A DNA stretch of 64,000 bases from assembly GCF_011075055.1 (NCBI RefSeq), contig NC_058156.1:4092001-4156000 (forward strand), in the 5' to 3' direction. The DNA comes from Mangifera indica (taxonomy: Eukaryota > Streptophyta > Magnoliopsida > Sapindales > Anacardiaceae). This document shows, piece after piece, positions 25,907-36,691 of the stretch (position 1 is the first letter of the stretch; each line of letters opens with the position of its first letter). Made by a program: the position numbers and the translations under genes. A model generated the notes under the pieces. That model saw only the letters and a list, made by a program, of their open reading frames with translations, searched no databases and was not told the DNA's origin.

Positions 25907-27207
25907 ATAGTTACCACTTGTCGTAGTAATGCTAGGCGTTCCCTAGGCCATCTAGAATTGTTAGAACTAGCTCTTTAGCACCTATTGCTCAAAGCGAGCC
26001 TTCCGAGGCTCTATTTGATGAGACTCATTTTTGTTTCGCTCAAGCTATCGCAACTTTTGCTAAACGCTATAGTCATCATGGTTTGTGTAAAACTCGACAA
26101 GTCGATTTTAACTTGCTAGCATAGTTCCACCTCTGGCCTCTTTTTGATAGATTTAGATGGACTCGTTCTGTCACCTTAGGTGGTTTTGTCTATCCTACCC
26201 TTGTTTGTGAATTTTATGTGAACATGGTGTTTGATCGGTTTCATAATGAAGCCACCTCTTTTGTCTGAGGCCATGATATTCATCTCTCTCCTGCTAGCCT
26301 TCATGTCACCTTAGGTCTTCCAATTGTCCGTGGTCCTCTTTTTCCTTCTTGGGGGTGGCATTTTACTGACCCATTATATCTTAATGCCCTTCAAGCTATG
26401 ACGGGTAATCTTGACCTTGATGTAGTCTCTTGTCCACCCCATACGCATCTCACTCTATTAGCTCATCTACTTCATAACATTATTGGTTATACTCTTGTGC
26501 CAAAATCTGGGTATTTCAATGAAGTCAGCATGGTTGACTTCTATCTCCTCTCATATCTCCTCTAGGGGTCTCCTATAGACCTTTGTCATGTCATCTTTGA
26601 TTTGATGGTCTCTACATTCTTTCATCGCACCCATCTTCTACCTTATGCCCCTATCATCACTTTGATTCTTTCGGAGGCGGGAGTTTCTTTTCTTGAGGAG
26701 CCAGATATCGAGCCAGCTGCTAATCCATATACTGCTTCAAACCTTCGTGTTATGGGCTTCTGTCAGCACAATGATGTTTAGCGTCATATTTTTGAGCTAG
26801 CACTTGGTGGAGGAGAGGCTGCCACTGATCTAGGTACTGATATGGATACTGAGCCCCAGACACCTGATGCTCTAGCTGATTCTGATGACACTGACGATGA
26901 GGCAACTAAGGACCGAGACTCTTTTGAGTTACAGGCGTGTACTTCTGGCAAGAGATCTTAGATGGCTACTGGAGCGAGTTCATCTACTGAGTCAACCACT
27001 GCCTCAGCTGCTGATCCTATCTCTCTTTTATCTACGGAGCTTGCTGAGGTTCGCTCGAATTTTACTGCTTTTGGTGCTGAGGTGTGCTTGGATTTTACTG
27101 CTTTTTGTGCTGAGTTTCACTCTGATTTTACTGATGTTCATGCCAGCATTGTCGATCTTCGAGGTGGCATCGATGAGCTTCTTCGTCGTTTTCCTCTGCC
27201 TTCTTAG
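25907..27207 (+). pseudogene. Extra 3' ORF of SIRE-type element (plant transposon-protein-like)
   Basis: After pol a further frame of roughly 430 codons can be read through stops near 26119, 26269, 26565, 26780 and 26960. The first part (about 26000-26400) has a conserved pattern with Thr-Leu-Gly-Gly-Phe-Val-Tyr, then Glu-Phe-Tyr-Val-Asn, and later Leu-Gly-Leu-Pro, resembling the 'putative plant transposon protein' domain (Pfam PF20167, from memory). The tail is acidic, followed by a Ser/Thr-rich piece with three similar Asp-Phe-Thr repeats. The second copy of the element begins this frame with ATG (40014); here the same place reads ATA (25907), so the start is lost, and a one-base deletion lies shortly after. 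SIRE elements are known for an env-like ORF in this position. I see no signal peptide or membrane segment, so I do not call it envelope. Function unknown. Confidence 0.7.
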
Positions 27208-27691
27208 TTTATCTATATTTTTCATTATATTGTTGTTATGTATGGACTTTCCTTATATACTTTTATTTTGGTGATTATCTTCATTTAGACATTGTCTTCT
27301 TGCATTGATGTGGTTATGGATGATTATTGATATATTTAGACATTGTTTTGCTGATTATTTTTGGGCCATTTTGGTGGGCATTTGCTTTTACATCATTTTG
27401 TCTCTTTGACTATGTCATTTTATACATTGTCTTCTTTTTTTTGATATTGTGGATATTGTGGATATTTTGATGAAGATATATGCTGTGGATATTTTGATGA
27501 GGATATATGTGATTGATGAGATTAATGTTGAACATATTATTATTTGCATATATTCAGGGGGAGGAAACTTGATTTTTTAAGGCGAACTCTTGCAGATTTT
27601 TTAAAAATCAAGTGTTTCTTAACTTCAAGAAAATACATCCATTGATATATTTTACAAAATTCCTTGAAGTGCATATGTGTTTGTTATTATC
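27208..27691 (+). other. 3' untranslated part of SIRE-type element
   Basis: T-rich non-coding DNA between the extra ORF and the polypurine tract. It contains a short tandem repetition around TGATATTGTGGATATTGTGG and GATGAAGATATATG near 27440-27510. Confidence 0.6.
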
Positions 27692-27705
27692 AAAAAGGGG
27701 GAGAT
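27692..27705 (+). promoter_or_regulatory. Polypurine tract
   Basis: AAAAAGGGGGAGAT directly before the 3' LTR, the expected primer for plus-strand DNA synthesis. Its counterpart is found next to the 3' LTR of the minus-strand copy. Confidence 0.88.
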
Positions 27706-29147
27706 TGTTAACTCAAGGAGTCATTATGCTCTTATTTTGATGATAACAAACTAATATGTCTCTTAGCATATTAACTAATGATTTTACTTGAGTGTGTGTT
27801 TAGATTGTAAGAATTTATCTAATGCACTTGAAGGAGTTTTAAAATAAAAATGAAGACAAAGCTCAAGTGAAGAATTCTTGAAGATTTGAAGTAAAACTCA
27901 AGTTTAGGTAGACATGTTTGTAACTTGTAGCATTCGTTTTGATTAGAATTCTTATTTGCATGGGATAACTCATTTGAAAACTCACTTTCATATTTTTTAC
28001 ATTTTGGGTTAAAATGTCATTTTTCAAACTTATTGGGTTAAGCCAATTTTTTCACTAAAGTTTATTAATTCATTTAAAATGATGAAGTTTTTTGAACTAC
28101 ATTTTCATATCTTAAAGTTGGTTTTGAAAGAATTTTCAAAATGGGTTAAATTGTCACTTTTCAAAGTTTTAGGGATCACATTACAATTTTTGAGAATTTA
28201 AGGGGTAAAATATAATAAAATTTGATCGATCGAATTTGAACGATCGAATCAGCTTTCGAATTTTCCAAAACCATGTATTTTGGCTTCCAAAAATTCGGTC
28301 AACCGAATTAAATTCGGGCGACTGAATTTTAGTTTGAATTTTCCAATGGGTATTACCACGTAAGCTCCATGAAAGTGCCACGTCACATTCGGTTGATCGA
28401 ATTTCATCCGGTTGATCGAATTGTGCGTTTTCTGGAAAACTAAAGCAGCTCTCTTTGTGCACAACGGTAACTTTCCTCATTTTCCCTTATATAAACCCAA
28501 TCAAATTCATTTGAAAAGAACTTTTGCCACAAAAAACTTTCACATATTTGAGAGCAAATTAGTTTTTGAGCTATTTACTTGCAAATTCTTTTCTCTAATC
28601 AAAACCCTTGCTCATGCACTTTGTAATTCCATTTGCATTGGGTTGTACTAAGCTTTGACTTTCATATACACTCTTTGAGAGAGATCATATTTCAATTTCG
28701 TATTAAGATTCATACTATAAAAGAATAAGTTTTACTCTTAGAGAGATTAGCAAATTTCTAGTGAGAGAAATTGAGCTTTAACATTTGTAAAGGTTAATAA
28801 CACCTTGGAAGATATTTTGGTTGTGAAGAAAAGATTGGCTGAGGTTTTAGCCAACCAAGGATTAGTGGAATACTCCAAGGGAGAAAGCTTGGAGGAGTGG
28901 ACGTAAGCCGGGTTGAGCTGAACCACTATACATCTTGTGTTTGATTTTCTTTTCCCTTAAACTTATACTTTATGCTATGTTATTTTGAGTGTATTGATTA
29001 TTTGAAATATTTTAGTTATTCTCATAAATTGGATTAAAAATAGGCAACATAATTTGATTTGAATAAATTGTTTTAATTCTCAAATTTGGTAAAGATAGTT
29101 TTAAAATTGCCTAATTCACCCCTCCTTTTAGGCCATTCGATCCTTCA
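27706..29147 (+). repeat. 3' LTR of SIRE-type element
   Basis: Matches 18467-19906 over its whole length. Starts TGTTAACTCAAGG and ends CGATCCTTCA. Palindrome cluster at 28217-28423 (some copies closer to the perfect palindrome than in the 5' LTR) and TATA box at 28488-28495. A conserved antisense open frame (28181-28480) results from the palindromes and is not taken as a gene. Confidence 0.93.
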
Positions 29148-29631
29148 TATACATATTTTCTCCCTAGTCAGATATGGAAATAAAGGTCAATCATAATCTC
29201 TTAATCTAGCCAAACAAAGGTGATATATATCTTCTCAAAAAGAAAGAAAAAAATATATATTTTAATGTATATCCTTCCTCTAAAAATATTCTTCTTTATC
29301 TATGTCAATTAATCCCTTTTCCCAACTAATAATCATCCATTTTTTAGGAAGCAAATCTTGACATTTTGTAGAATATCTCAGCTGATTTGGACATCCAGAT
29401 TCAATTTTCGAATTCTGCTTTTGTCATTTAACGTGCCCACGCCTAGTCAGTATCATGATTTTTGTTGATTCGCAAATCTGCTTCAGTTTTAGACTTTTTG
29501 GCCCAACTTACTCCAAAAATATTCAAAGCTTCCTAAGTAGAAAAGATAAATAATTCTATCAGATTGAATTAAATTTTCACACAACATAAGGGAATTAAAA
29601 ATCAAAATAATAACAATTAACGACGTTATCA
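29148..29631 (-). mobile_element. Part of the 3' LTR of the minus-strand gypsy element (proximal part)
   Basis: The minus-strand LTR begins TGATAACG at 29631, directly after a polypurine tract, and is cut at 29147 by the SIRE insertion; it continues from 18466 downward. No coding signal. Confidence 0.65.
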
Positions 29632-29645
29632 AATTCCCCCACACT
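29632..29645 (-). promoter_or_regulatory. Polypurine tract of gypsy element
   Basis: On the minus strand AAGTGTGGGGGAAT lies directly before the LTR start, preceded by ACTCGAGGACGAGCAAAAG, a block common upstream of the 3' LTR in plant gypsy elements. Confidence 0.7.
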
Positions 29646-31430
29646 TATCTTTTGCTCGTCCTCGAGTAAAACAAAAAGTCCATCAATCCCTTTTTTCATG
29701 ATACCAAAAAATGTGCATACCTTAGGATTCAAACCAACCAAGACTCAAGTAACAACACACATCATCATCAAACTTCACAAGGAAATATGCACAAAGACAA
29801 ATCAAGACAATTGCATTATAAAACATATATGAAGTTTTGGTGAATCTCTTCACGGTTATCACTCATACCACTCATGTGTTTAATGGTTCGGTGTTTAACT
29901 CAAATTCTTCCAATGCAAACATTCTAATATTCATGGTTGGGTGAGGATTTTTACTTGAAGGCTTGAGTTTGTAATATGGTTTTATCTCAAAGAATCAAGA
30001 CTTTGTAAGGGTCAAGGGGCTAACTAGGGAAATTAAAACAGGTTGGCTTTTTAAGCTAAAGGTTTTAAACAAGAATACCTTTATCATTTTCATGCAAGTA
30101 TATATCAATGTAGTCTCAAAACGGTTCAAAGCAAGTTCTAGAGATATATTCACATGGGAGAACATCACTCATCAAAGAAGATATAGATTGATATGTATGT
30201 TTCATTCTTTTTCGGCTCAAAACTCACAAGTTAAATCAATTCACCTCAACTTCAAACAAAGCTTTATCATTTAATTATCAAAATTTGTTTAAGTGCATGC
30301 GCCTAGTCAATCTAACAAATCAGTGCGCATTACTCTCCTACTTAATTAGCTAAATCCTATGCAATGCATACAAATTAATTCATTCAAAATGAAATTAATA
30401 GAATTGTTTGGTTGGCTAAAACAGGGAAGAATACACCAGCTGTCACATCAATGAAAAACAAAAAAAAAACCAACTTTAACCAGTAACGAACAACAACAAA
30501 GACAGAACAAAGCAAAAAATAAAGCATAATCAAAAAAAGAAAAACATAAAACAGACAGAAGAACAGAACAGGTAGACAGAATAAAGCAGAATAGAATAAA
30601 AATAGGACAAAAAGATAAAACATAAGAACAGATAAGAAAAAAAATAGAAGACAGGTAAAGAAAAACATAAAAATAAAACACAAAGAAACCATCCCCTACA
30701 CTTAAACCAAACATTATCTGCAATGTTTAAACAAAACACACAATAATGAAAACTGAAATTTAAAAGAAAAGGAAAAGAAAACTTCTCTGGATCTGGGGAA
30801 AAGGATCAACAGGCAACATCATGAAGAGTTGCGATTGACAGAAGATGTTTCGAGTTTCGATGATGGCTTTACTATAGGAGGTTTCTGTCGGGTCGATTTT
30901 ATTAGTCTTTGATGCTATGAGCGGGTTCTAACCATGACATTGTAGAATGGGTGAAGAGGCTACTAGGTTTTTAGTGGGAGAGAAAGTATGGTGCGTGGGT
31001 TTGGTAAATATGATTTCTGGAAACATATAACCCCAACCTTATAATTACACTTAATCATATGGGTCCCTTATATTTAAGAAAATAACAAAGCAAGAGCTAG
31101 CCTTTGACAGAAACGCATGACCTAGTTCTAGAACACCAAAATATAGATTTCTCCTCCGTGAACATTTACAAAAGGCTAACTAGAACCTAGCAGAAGGAAA
31201 AAGATGATTGAATAGTAACATAAAAATAAATTAAAATGAACCTAATAAAAAATCATAAAATAATTGCTAATTAAACATCAAAAAATCCTAAACTGAATTT
31301 AAAACTAAAATTGGAACACATAAACTGAAATTAAAAACAAATGTCTAGAAAACTTAAAATTGAAGTATTAATTCAAATAAGATTGAAAGTTTGGGTTGCC
31401 TCCTAAGTAGCGCCTTTGTTTACAGTCGTC
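29646..31430 (-). other. Region between gypsy pol and 3' LTR
   Basis: About 1.8 kb without a recognisable protein, where Athila-type elements may carry an env-like frame. It contains an A-rich, T-poor tract (plus strand 30440-30730) that produces spurious Phe/Leu-rich frames on the minus strand. Next to the integrase end, the minus strand near 31390-31430 reads GGCGCTACTTAGGAGGCAAC, typical after pol in Athila/Tat elements. Confidence 0.6.
30440..30730. repeat. A/G-rich low-complexity tract
   Basis: Plus strand made mostly of A with interspersed ACAGA, AAAGA and AACAGA words and very little T. The Phe/Leu-rich minus-strand frames at 30384-30739 come from this composition. Confidence 0.7.
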
Positions 31431-32660
31431 AACTCGACATAATGCCTTCGTCTATTTATCAATGTAGACGGGAGCTTTTAGCTCCACTTCTTCGACATTT
31501 ACAATTTGCACTCCTTCGTAAAAAGGTTTGAGTCTGTGGCCACTAACTTTAGACACTTTTTAGGTTGCTAAGCTCTGAATCTCTACTACACCATGAGGAA
31601 AAACGTTAGTAACAACGAAAGTTCTAATCCAGCGAGAACATAATTTACTTGGAAACAACTGAAGCCTTGAATGATAAAGCAGAACTTTTTGGCCAATCGA
31701 AAATTATTTTCTGAAAATTATTTTGTCATGAAATGCTTTTGTTTTTTACTTATAAATTCCAGAACTCTCGTAAGCGTCATTGCGAATTTCTTCTAATTCT
31801 TGGAACTGTAATTTCCTATGTTCACTACTCTCATCCAACTTTATGTTGCATTGCTTGACAACCCAATATGTTTTATGCTCTAATTCAACTGGAAGATGGC
31901 AGGCTTTACCGAATACCAACCTGTACGATGACATACTAGTTGGCATTTTGTACGCTGTTCTATATGCCTATAATGCATCCTCCAAGCGTAAACTCCAATC
32001 CTTTCTTATTGGACCAACCGTTTTCTCAATGATGCATTTAATTTCTCAGTTTGAAACCTCAGCTTGTCTACTGGTTTAAGAATGGTACGACGTAGCAGTC
32101 TTGTGTGTTACACTATATTTTTTTTAGTAGCGCCTCCACTATTCGATTATAAAAATATTTTCCTTGATCGTTAATTAAGGCCTTCAGAATACCAAACCTG
32201 CTGAATATGTTAAATTTAAGGAAACTTGAAACAATTTTAGAGTCATCAGTTCAGGTAGCTTTCGCTTTTACCCACTTCGAGACATAATCAAAAGTTAATA
32301 AAATATAAACGTAACCAAACGAAGATGGAAAAGGCCCTATGAAATCAATACCTCAAACGTAAAAAATTTCACAAACTAAAATAGGAGTTTGAGGCATTTC
32401 ATTTTTCTGTGGAATATCACCTGTTTTCTGATAGCGTTCACAAGATTTACAAAAAAGAGTATGTGTCTCGAAATAAAGTTGGCTAGAAAAATCCACAATC
32501 CAGAATATTTTTTGTTATCCTTTTTGCTCCAAAATGGCCTCCACAAGTATATGAATGGCAAAAGGTAATAATAGAAGAAATTTCAGTTTTAGGTACGCAC
32601 CTTCTTATAACTTGATCAGCGTAATGTTTCCACAAATACAGATCATCTCATACGTAATAC
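31430..32660 (-). pseudogene. Athila/Tat-type integrase remnant
   Basis: The zinc-binding N-terminus is readable near 32560-32420 (Gly-Gly-His-Phe-Gly-Ala, later Cys pair region). Fragments of the catalytic core are dispersed with stops to about 32100. The open frame 31946-31746 is the end of the core with Tyr-Arg-Leu-Val-Phe-Gly-Lys-Ala-Cys-His-Leu-Pro-Val-Glu, an integrase hallmark of this lineage, and Leu-Glu-Glu-Ile-Arg-Asn-Asp-Ala. The C-terminal part reaches the post-pol block near 31430. Confidence 0.87.
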
Positions 32661-32749
32661 TTTGCATCATTTTTTAGTTTGTCTTTGTGAGCCTTAGATA
32701 AATCAGTTGGCAGTATGTTAGTAACCAAATAATTTACAATGTTTGCGTA

Positions 32750-34010
32750 CTAGGACAACCTACAGTTTGCTGAAAATAACTGCTCATCAGGAAATTTCTC
32801 TTGCAAATTTTGCTCTGTTTTCACATGAACCAGACAACTTAAATGGTTAGCAACACGATTCTCTTGTCCAGTTTTATCCTTAATCTCCAAGTCAAATTCA
32901 TTTAGCAGAAAAATCCATCTTATAAGCATTGGTTTTGCCTCATTCTTTGTTATCAAATACCTAAGGGCTGCATGATTAGAACAAATAATAACTTTAGTAC
33001 CCAATAATAAGAATGAAAATTTTCAAATGCAAAAACAACAGCCAAAAGTTCTTTGTGGTTGAACAATTTTTTTGTGCATCATTCAAAGTCATCGAGGCAT
33101 AATATATAGCATATGGAACCTCTTTAATTCGCTGGCCCAAAACAACTCCTATGACGTAATCACTTGCATCGTACATTATTTCAAATAGAAGATTCCAATC
33201 AGGTGGCTGAATTATTGGTACAGAAGTCAGCAGCTGCTTCAACCTGTTAAATTCATTTTTACACCCTTCATCAAACTTGAAAGCCATATCTTTTTGTAGC
33301 AACTTGCATAATGGCAATGTAATATGCAAAAAATCTTTAATAAAGTGTTTGTAAAAACTTACGTGGCTAAGAAAAGAATGAACTTTCCGCACACTAGTGG
33401 GGTAAGGTAGAGATTAAATAACATCGATGTTAGCCTTATCTACCTCTATACCCCTAGTTGAAACTACATGCCCCAAAACTGTACCTTGCTTAACCATAAA
33501 ATGACATTTTTCAAAATTTAAAATAAGGTTAGTTTCAATACATCTTTGTAAAAACAAGTGCAAAATTATGCAAACAATTATCAAATGAATCATCATGAAC
33601 AGTAAAATCATCTATAAAAATTTCTATAATGTGTTCAACATAATCTGAAAATATACTGACCATACACCTTTGAAAAGTGGTTGGTGCATTACAAGCTCTG
33701 AATGACATTTGTCGATATGCAAAGGTTCCAAATAGGCATGTGAAAGTCATCTTCTCTTGATTTTCTAGAACAATTGCGATATAAAAGTATCCTGAAAAGC
33801 CATCTTGAAAACAGTAGTAAGCTCGGCTAGCTAGCCTTTTCAACATTTGATCAATAAACAACAATGGAAAATGATTTTTACGGGTTACAACATTTAATTC
33901 CTATAATCTATACAAACCTGCCACCCATTTTGAACTTGAGTGGGTACCAATTCATTATTTTGATTTTTTACCACTGTGATGTCGGTCTTCTTCGGAATAA
34001 CTTGAACAGG
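32750..34010 (-). pseudogene. Athila/Tat-type RT and RNase H remnant
   Basis: RT: the frame 33864-33535 has Gln-Asp-Gly-Phe-Ser-Gly-Tyr, Thr-Phe-Thr-Cys...Phe-Gly-Thr-Phe-Ala-Tyr-Arg and the catalytic Phe-Ile-Asp-Asp-Phe. The next frame (33611-33414) has Asn-Phe-Glu-Lys-Cys-His-Phe and Val-Leu-Gly-His. RNase H and thumb: 33392-32994 with Phe-Tyr-Lys-His-Phe-Ile-Lys-Asp-Phe and Asp-Ala-Ser-Asp-Tyr. The rest of RNase H is 33004-32750 with Ser-Asn-His-Ala-Ala-Leu-Arg-Tyr-Leu and Asn-Arg-Val-Ala-Asn-His-Leu-Ser. Each step between these frames is a frameshift. Confidence 0.9.
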
Positions 34011-34361
34011 GCTGACCTATTCACTATCTGAAATTGGATAAATTACTCCAGCTTGAAGCAACTTCAAAATTTTCTTCTTTACTACTTCCATCATCGGCTG
34101 TTTCAACCTCCTTTGTGGTTATCGAATTGGTTTAACTCCCTCTTCAAGAAGAATTCGATGCATGCAAGTAAAGGGACTAATTACTTTAATATCAGTAATG
34201 GTCTATCCTATGGCTATTTTGTGTTTCTTCAGAATCTACACTAGTTTTTCTTTTTACTGCTTATTTAATTTACTGGAAATGATTAATGGTAAGGTCTCCC
34301 CATCTCCAAGGTACACATATTTAAGGTGACCTGGAAGAGGTTTCAACTCCAACTTTAGTGC

Positions 34362-35346
34362 CTACAAAATAGAAGGTACCAGTTTTTCATTAGGCACTAG
34401 CAGCTCAATATAAGATATATTACCTGTATTTTTCAACTCCTTGAACTCATTCATTTCTGCTACTGCATTCTGCATATCAGAGTTTAATTTAAATTCATCA
34501 CTTTCTTTCAAAAGCTTTTCATGGTTAGCCACTTCTAACTCATCTTTACTATCAAGTTCAAAAATATCCTGTGCTAGAGAATCAATTAAATCAACTGAAT
34601 AAATAGGAAAATCCATATCAGGATATTTCATAACATCATAAATATTATATTAGACAACTTTACCGTTAAACTCCATGGTTAGTGTGCCTTTATGAACATC
34701 AATTTTAGTTTTAGCTGTTTTCAGAAAAGGTCTTCCTATTAAAATAGGTGTTGATTGGTCATTATTTTCTATGTCAAGAACATAAGAATCAGCTAGAAAA
34801 ATTAACTTGTCATTAACCTAAACAAGAGCATCTTCAATCAACCTTTTAGGATAAGCATTCGATCTAACAACCAACTAAATAACTATACCAGTTTTTTTCT
34901 AAAGGTCCAACATTAAGAGCAGAATAAATAGAATATGATGTTACATTAATAGATGCTCCTAAATCTAACATAGCCTTTTCAATTCTAATTCCACCTATAG
35001 TGCAAAGGATGCAAACCATACCTTGGCTTTTGCATTTTTCAAGAAGACGTTTGCAAATTATAGTTGAAACATTTTCTCCTACCCTTATTTTTTCACATCT
35101 TTTGAATATTTGCTTTCTTTTCAATGTACACAACTCTTTCAGAAATTTAGCATAGCAAGACACTTGTTTGATTGTATCAAAAAGTGGGATATTGACTTCA
35201 CATTTTTGAAAGGTCTCATATAAATCCACATTACGTTTGTACTTCAGATTTAAAGCTTCAGGGAAAGGAGGAACATGTTTATATTTAATGAAAGAAGGAT
35301 TTTTACTTGTCACTGCATTTTTAGAAGAATTATTTTCTACTACCAC
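34362..35346 (-). pseudogene. Athila/Tat-type protease and linker
   Basis: The open frame 35346-34864 (160 codons) carries the pre-protease Lys/Cys-rich region and, toward its end, the aspartic protease loop Asp-Leu-Gly-Ala-Ser followed by Ile-Asn-Val. The frame breaks shortly afterwards; Gly-Arg-Pro-Phe-Leu typical of the second protease half lies near 34740-34720. The frame 34631-34362 covers the acidic linker between protease and RT. The catalytic Asp is kept. Confidence 0.82.
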
Positions 35347-35399
35347 TTCCTTTCTATTTTTTGTTTGCTACGTTGGTGCAGGTGGTGCTTTAATTGGCA

Positions 35400-36550
35400 T
35401 TTTTAGCTATTTTCCACTCCTTAACACTATTGTACTAGCATTCTCTTTTAGGTTCACTATAGTTTGTGATGACAGTTTGCTTGAATTCTGTGTTTCTAGC
35501 CTACTAATTGTAGTAGCCATTTGACTCATTTGATTTTCCAGATTTTGAGTGCTGGTTCTAGTTCTCTATTGAAATTTCATAGTGTTAGTAGCCAAAATTT
35601 TAACAATATTTTCAAAAGATGTACCTGAATCAAAATTTTGAGTTGGTTGTTACTATCTAGGAATGTAAGATTGCTGATATGGCTAAAAGTTATTCAAAGG
35701 CTGATTCGTATGTGCATTCCTATAACGAAGATTAGGATGATCTCTCTAACCTGGGTTATAAGTATTCAAATAATGATTATAATTATGATTTCGCTATTGT
35801 TGTCCTTGAAATCTACCTACTGTATTAGCTTGTTCAAAACAGTCTTTTTGAAGTGTTTGACACAAATCAGTTGGATGCCTCCCATTAAATAGATTCCACA
35901 AACTTTTGCTGCCTTCATTTTTCCTACAACCATTTGAAGTACAAGAGTAGTTAGATCATCAAGTTGTTTTTCAATAAAAGAGACATTTACCTCATTGACA
36001 CGTCGAGACGAATAGTCTAATCTATTCCCAAATTGTTGTGAATTCAACACTATATTTGCAATTACATTTCGGGTTATTTTAAGTGTTTTGTCAGCCAATG
36101 CTCCATTACTCATTGCATCAATCATATTTCTATCATTTGATAAGAGTCTTTCGTAGAAATATTGAATAAGAAGTTGGTCACTAATTCAGTGGTGTGGACA
36201 ACTTGCACAGAGTTTTTTAAATCGCTCCCAGTATTTGTATAAAGACTCTCCATTGTGCTGCCTAATGCCACATATTTCTTTCCTTATGCTAGCAGCTCTT
36301 GATGCTGGAAAAAATTTCTCCATAAATAGCCTTTTCATCTCATGCCAAGTGCTGATACTTCCAGTAGGGAGTAATAAAGCCAATCTTGTGTATCATCTTT
36401 CAAAAAAAAGGGAAAAGCTCTCATCTTGATTTGTTCTTCAGTTACTCCATTCAATTTCATACCTGTGAATAGATGGGTAAATGAGATTTTCAAAGTTAAC
36501 AGGGGTAAACTTGAGAAAGTAGCACACTTTGGGTGGGAAATAGTCATTTG
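35400..36550 (-). pseudogene. Athila/Tat-type gag remnant
   Basis: Retrotransposon Gag homology lies in three open pieces (36547-36335, 36383-36186, 36125-35817). They carry the Leu-Asn-Gly-Val-Thr-Glu-Glu motif and Phe-Phe-Leu-Lys-Asp-Asp...Trp-Leu, then Ser-Ile-Ser-Thr-Trp, Lys-Phe-Phe-Pro-Ala and Glu-Arg-Phe-Lys-Lys-Leu...Cys-Pro-His-His, and finally Asp-Ala-Met-Ser-Asn-Gly-Ala-Leu. The pieces overlap in different frames, which shows frameshifts. The downstream Pro/Asn/Gln-rich part (to about 35400) ends in Leu-Arg-Ser-Gly-Lys, usual for this lineage. The N-terminal part of gag is missing or unreadable beyond 36560. Confidence 0.85.
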
Positions 36551-36691
36551 GCCTAAAAATAATTAAGTTATATGAATCGGTCAAGTAACAAATGTCTCAT
36601 CTTCCTACTTGCAAAAGGAACCCCTAATATTTTAGGCACATTATCCCATGTCGGTAAGTTCATTATCCTCCACTTTAACATATGAGGTACC

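Larger units (their letters stand above)
18467..29147 (+). mobile_element. Nearly complete SIRE/Maximus-type Ty1/copia retrotransposon
   Basis: A 10.7 kb element with two LTRs of about 1.44 kb (18467-19906 and 27706-29147), a tRNA-iMet-type primer site, gag with coiled coil and zinc knuckle, pol in the order protease, integrase, RT, RNase H, an extra reading frame after pol, and a polypurine tract before the 3' LTR. Flanking 5-mers TATAT (18462-18466) and TATAC (29148-29152) look like a target-site duplication with one change. The two LTRs differ at five sites, all transitions, in the first ~120 bases, so the insertion is not recent. Coding parts carry several stops, so it is not autonomous now. 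It sits inside the 3' LTR of a minus-strand gypsy element. Confidence 0.95.
31431..36560 (-). mobile_element. Minus-strand Ty3/gypsy coding region (Athila/Tat type)
   Basis: Reading down the minus strand, gag (36550-35400), protease (about 35346-34860), a linker, RT (about 34010-33414), RNase H (33400-32750) and integrase (about 32660-31430) appear in gypsy order. All are broken by stops and frameshifts. The Gag, the protease with Asp-Leu-Gly-Ala-Ser and the post-pol sequence point to the Athila/Tat lineage, which lacks a chromodomain. The 3' LTR follows at 29631 and below. The 5' LTR was not found: the upstream side ends near 36690 at another insertion. Confidence 0.9.

Noticed and set aside
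28181..28480. Minus-strand open frame conserved in the LTRs (also 19040-19240)
   Set aside because: The frame stays open because of the AT-rich palindromes. It varies in length between copies and has no recognisable domain.
30384..30739. Phe/Leu-rich minus-strand frames looking like membrane protein segments
   Set aside because: They derive from an A-rich low-complexity tract on the plus strand; three overlapping frames look alike.
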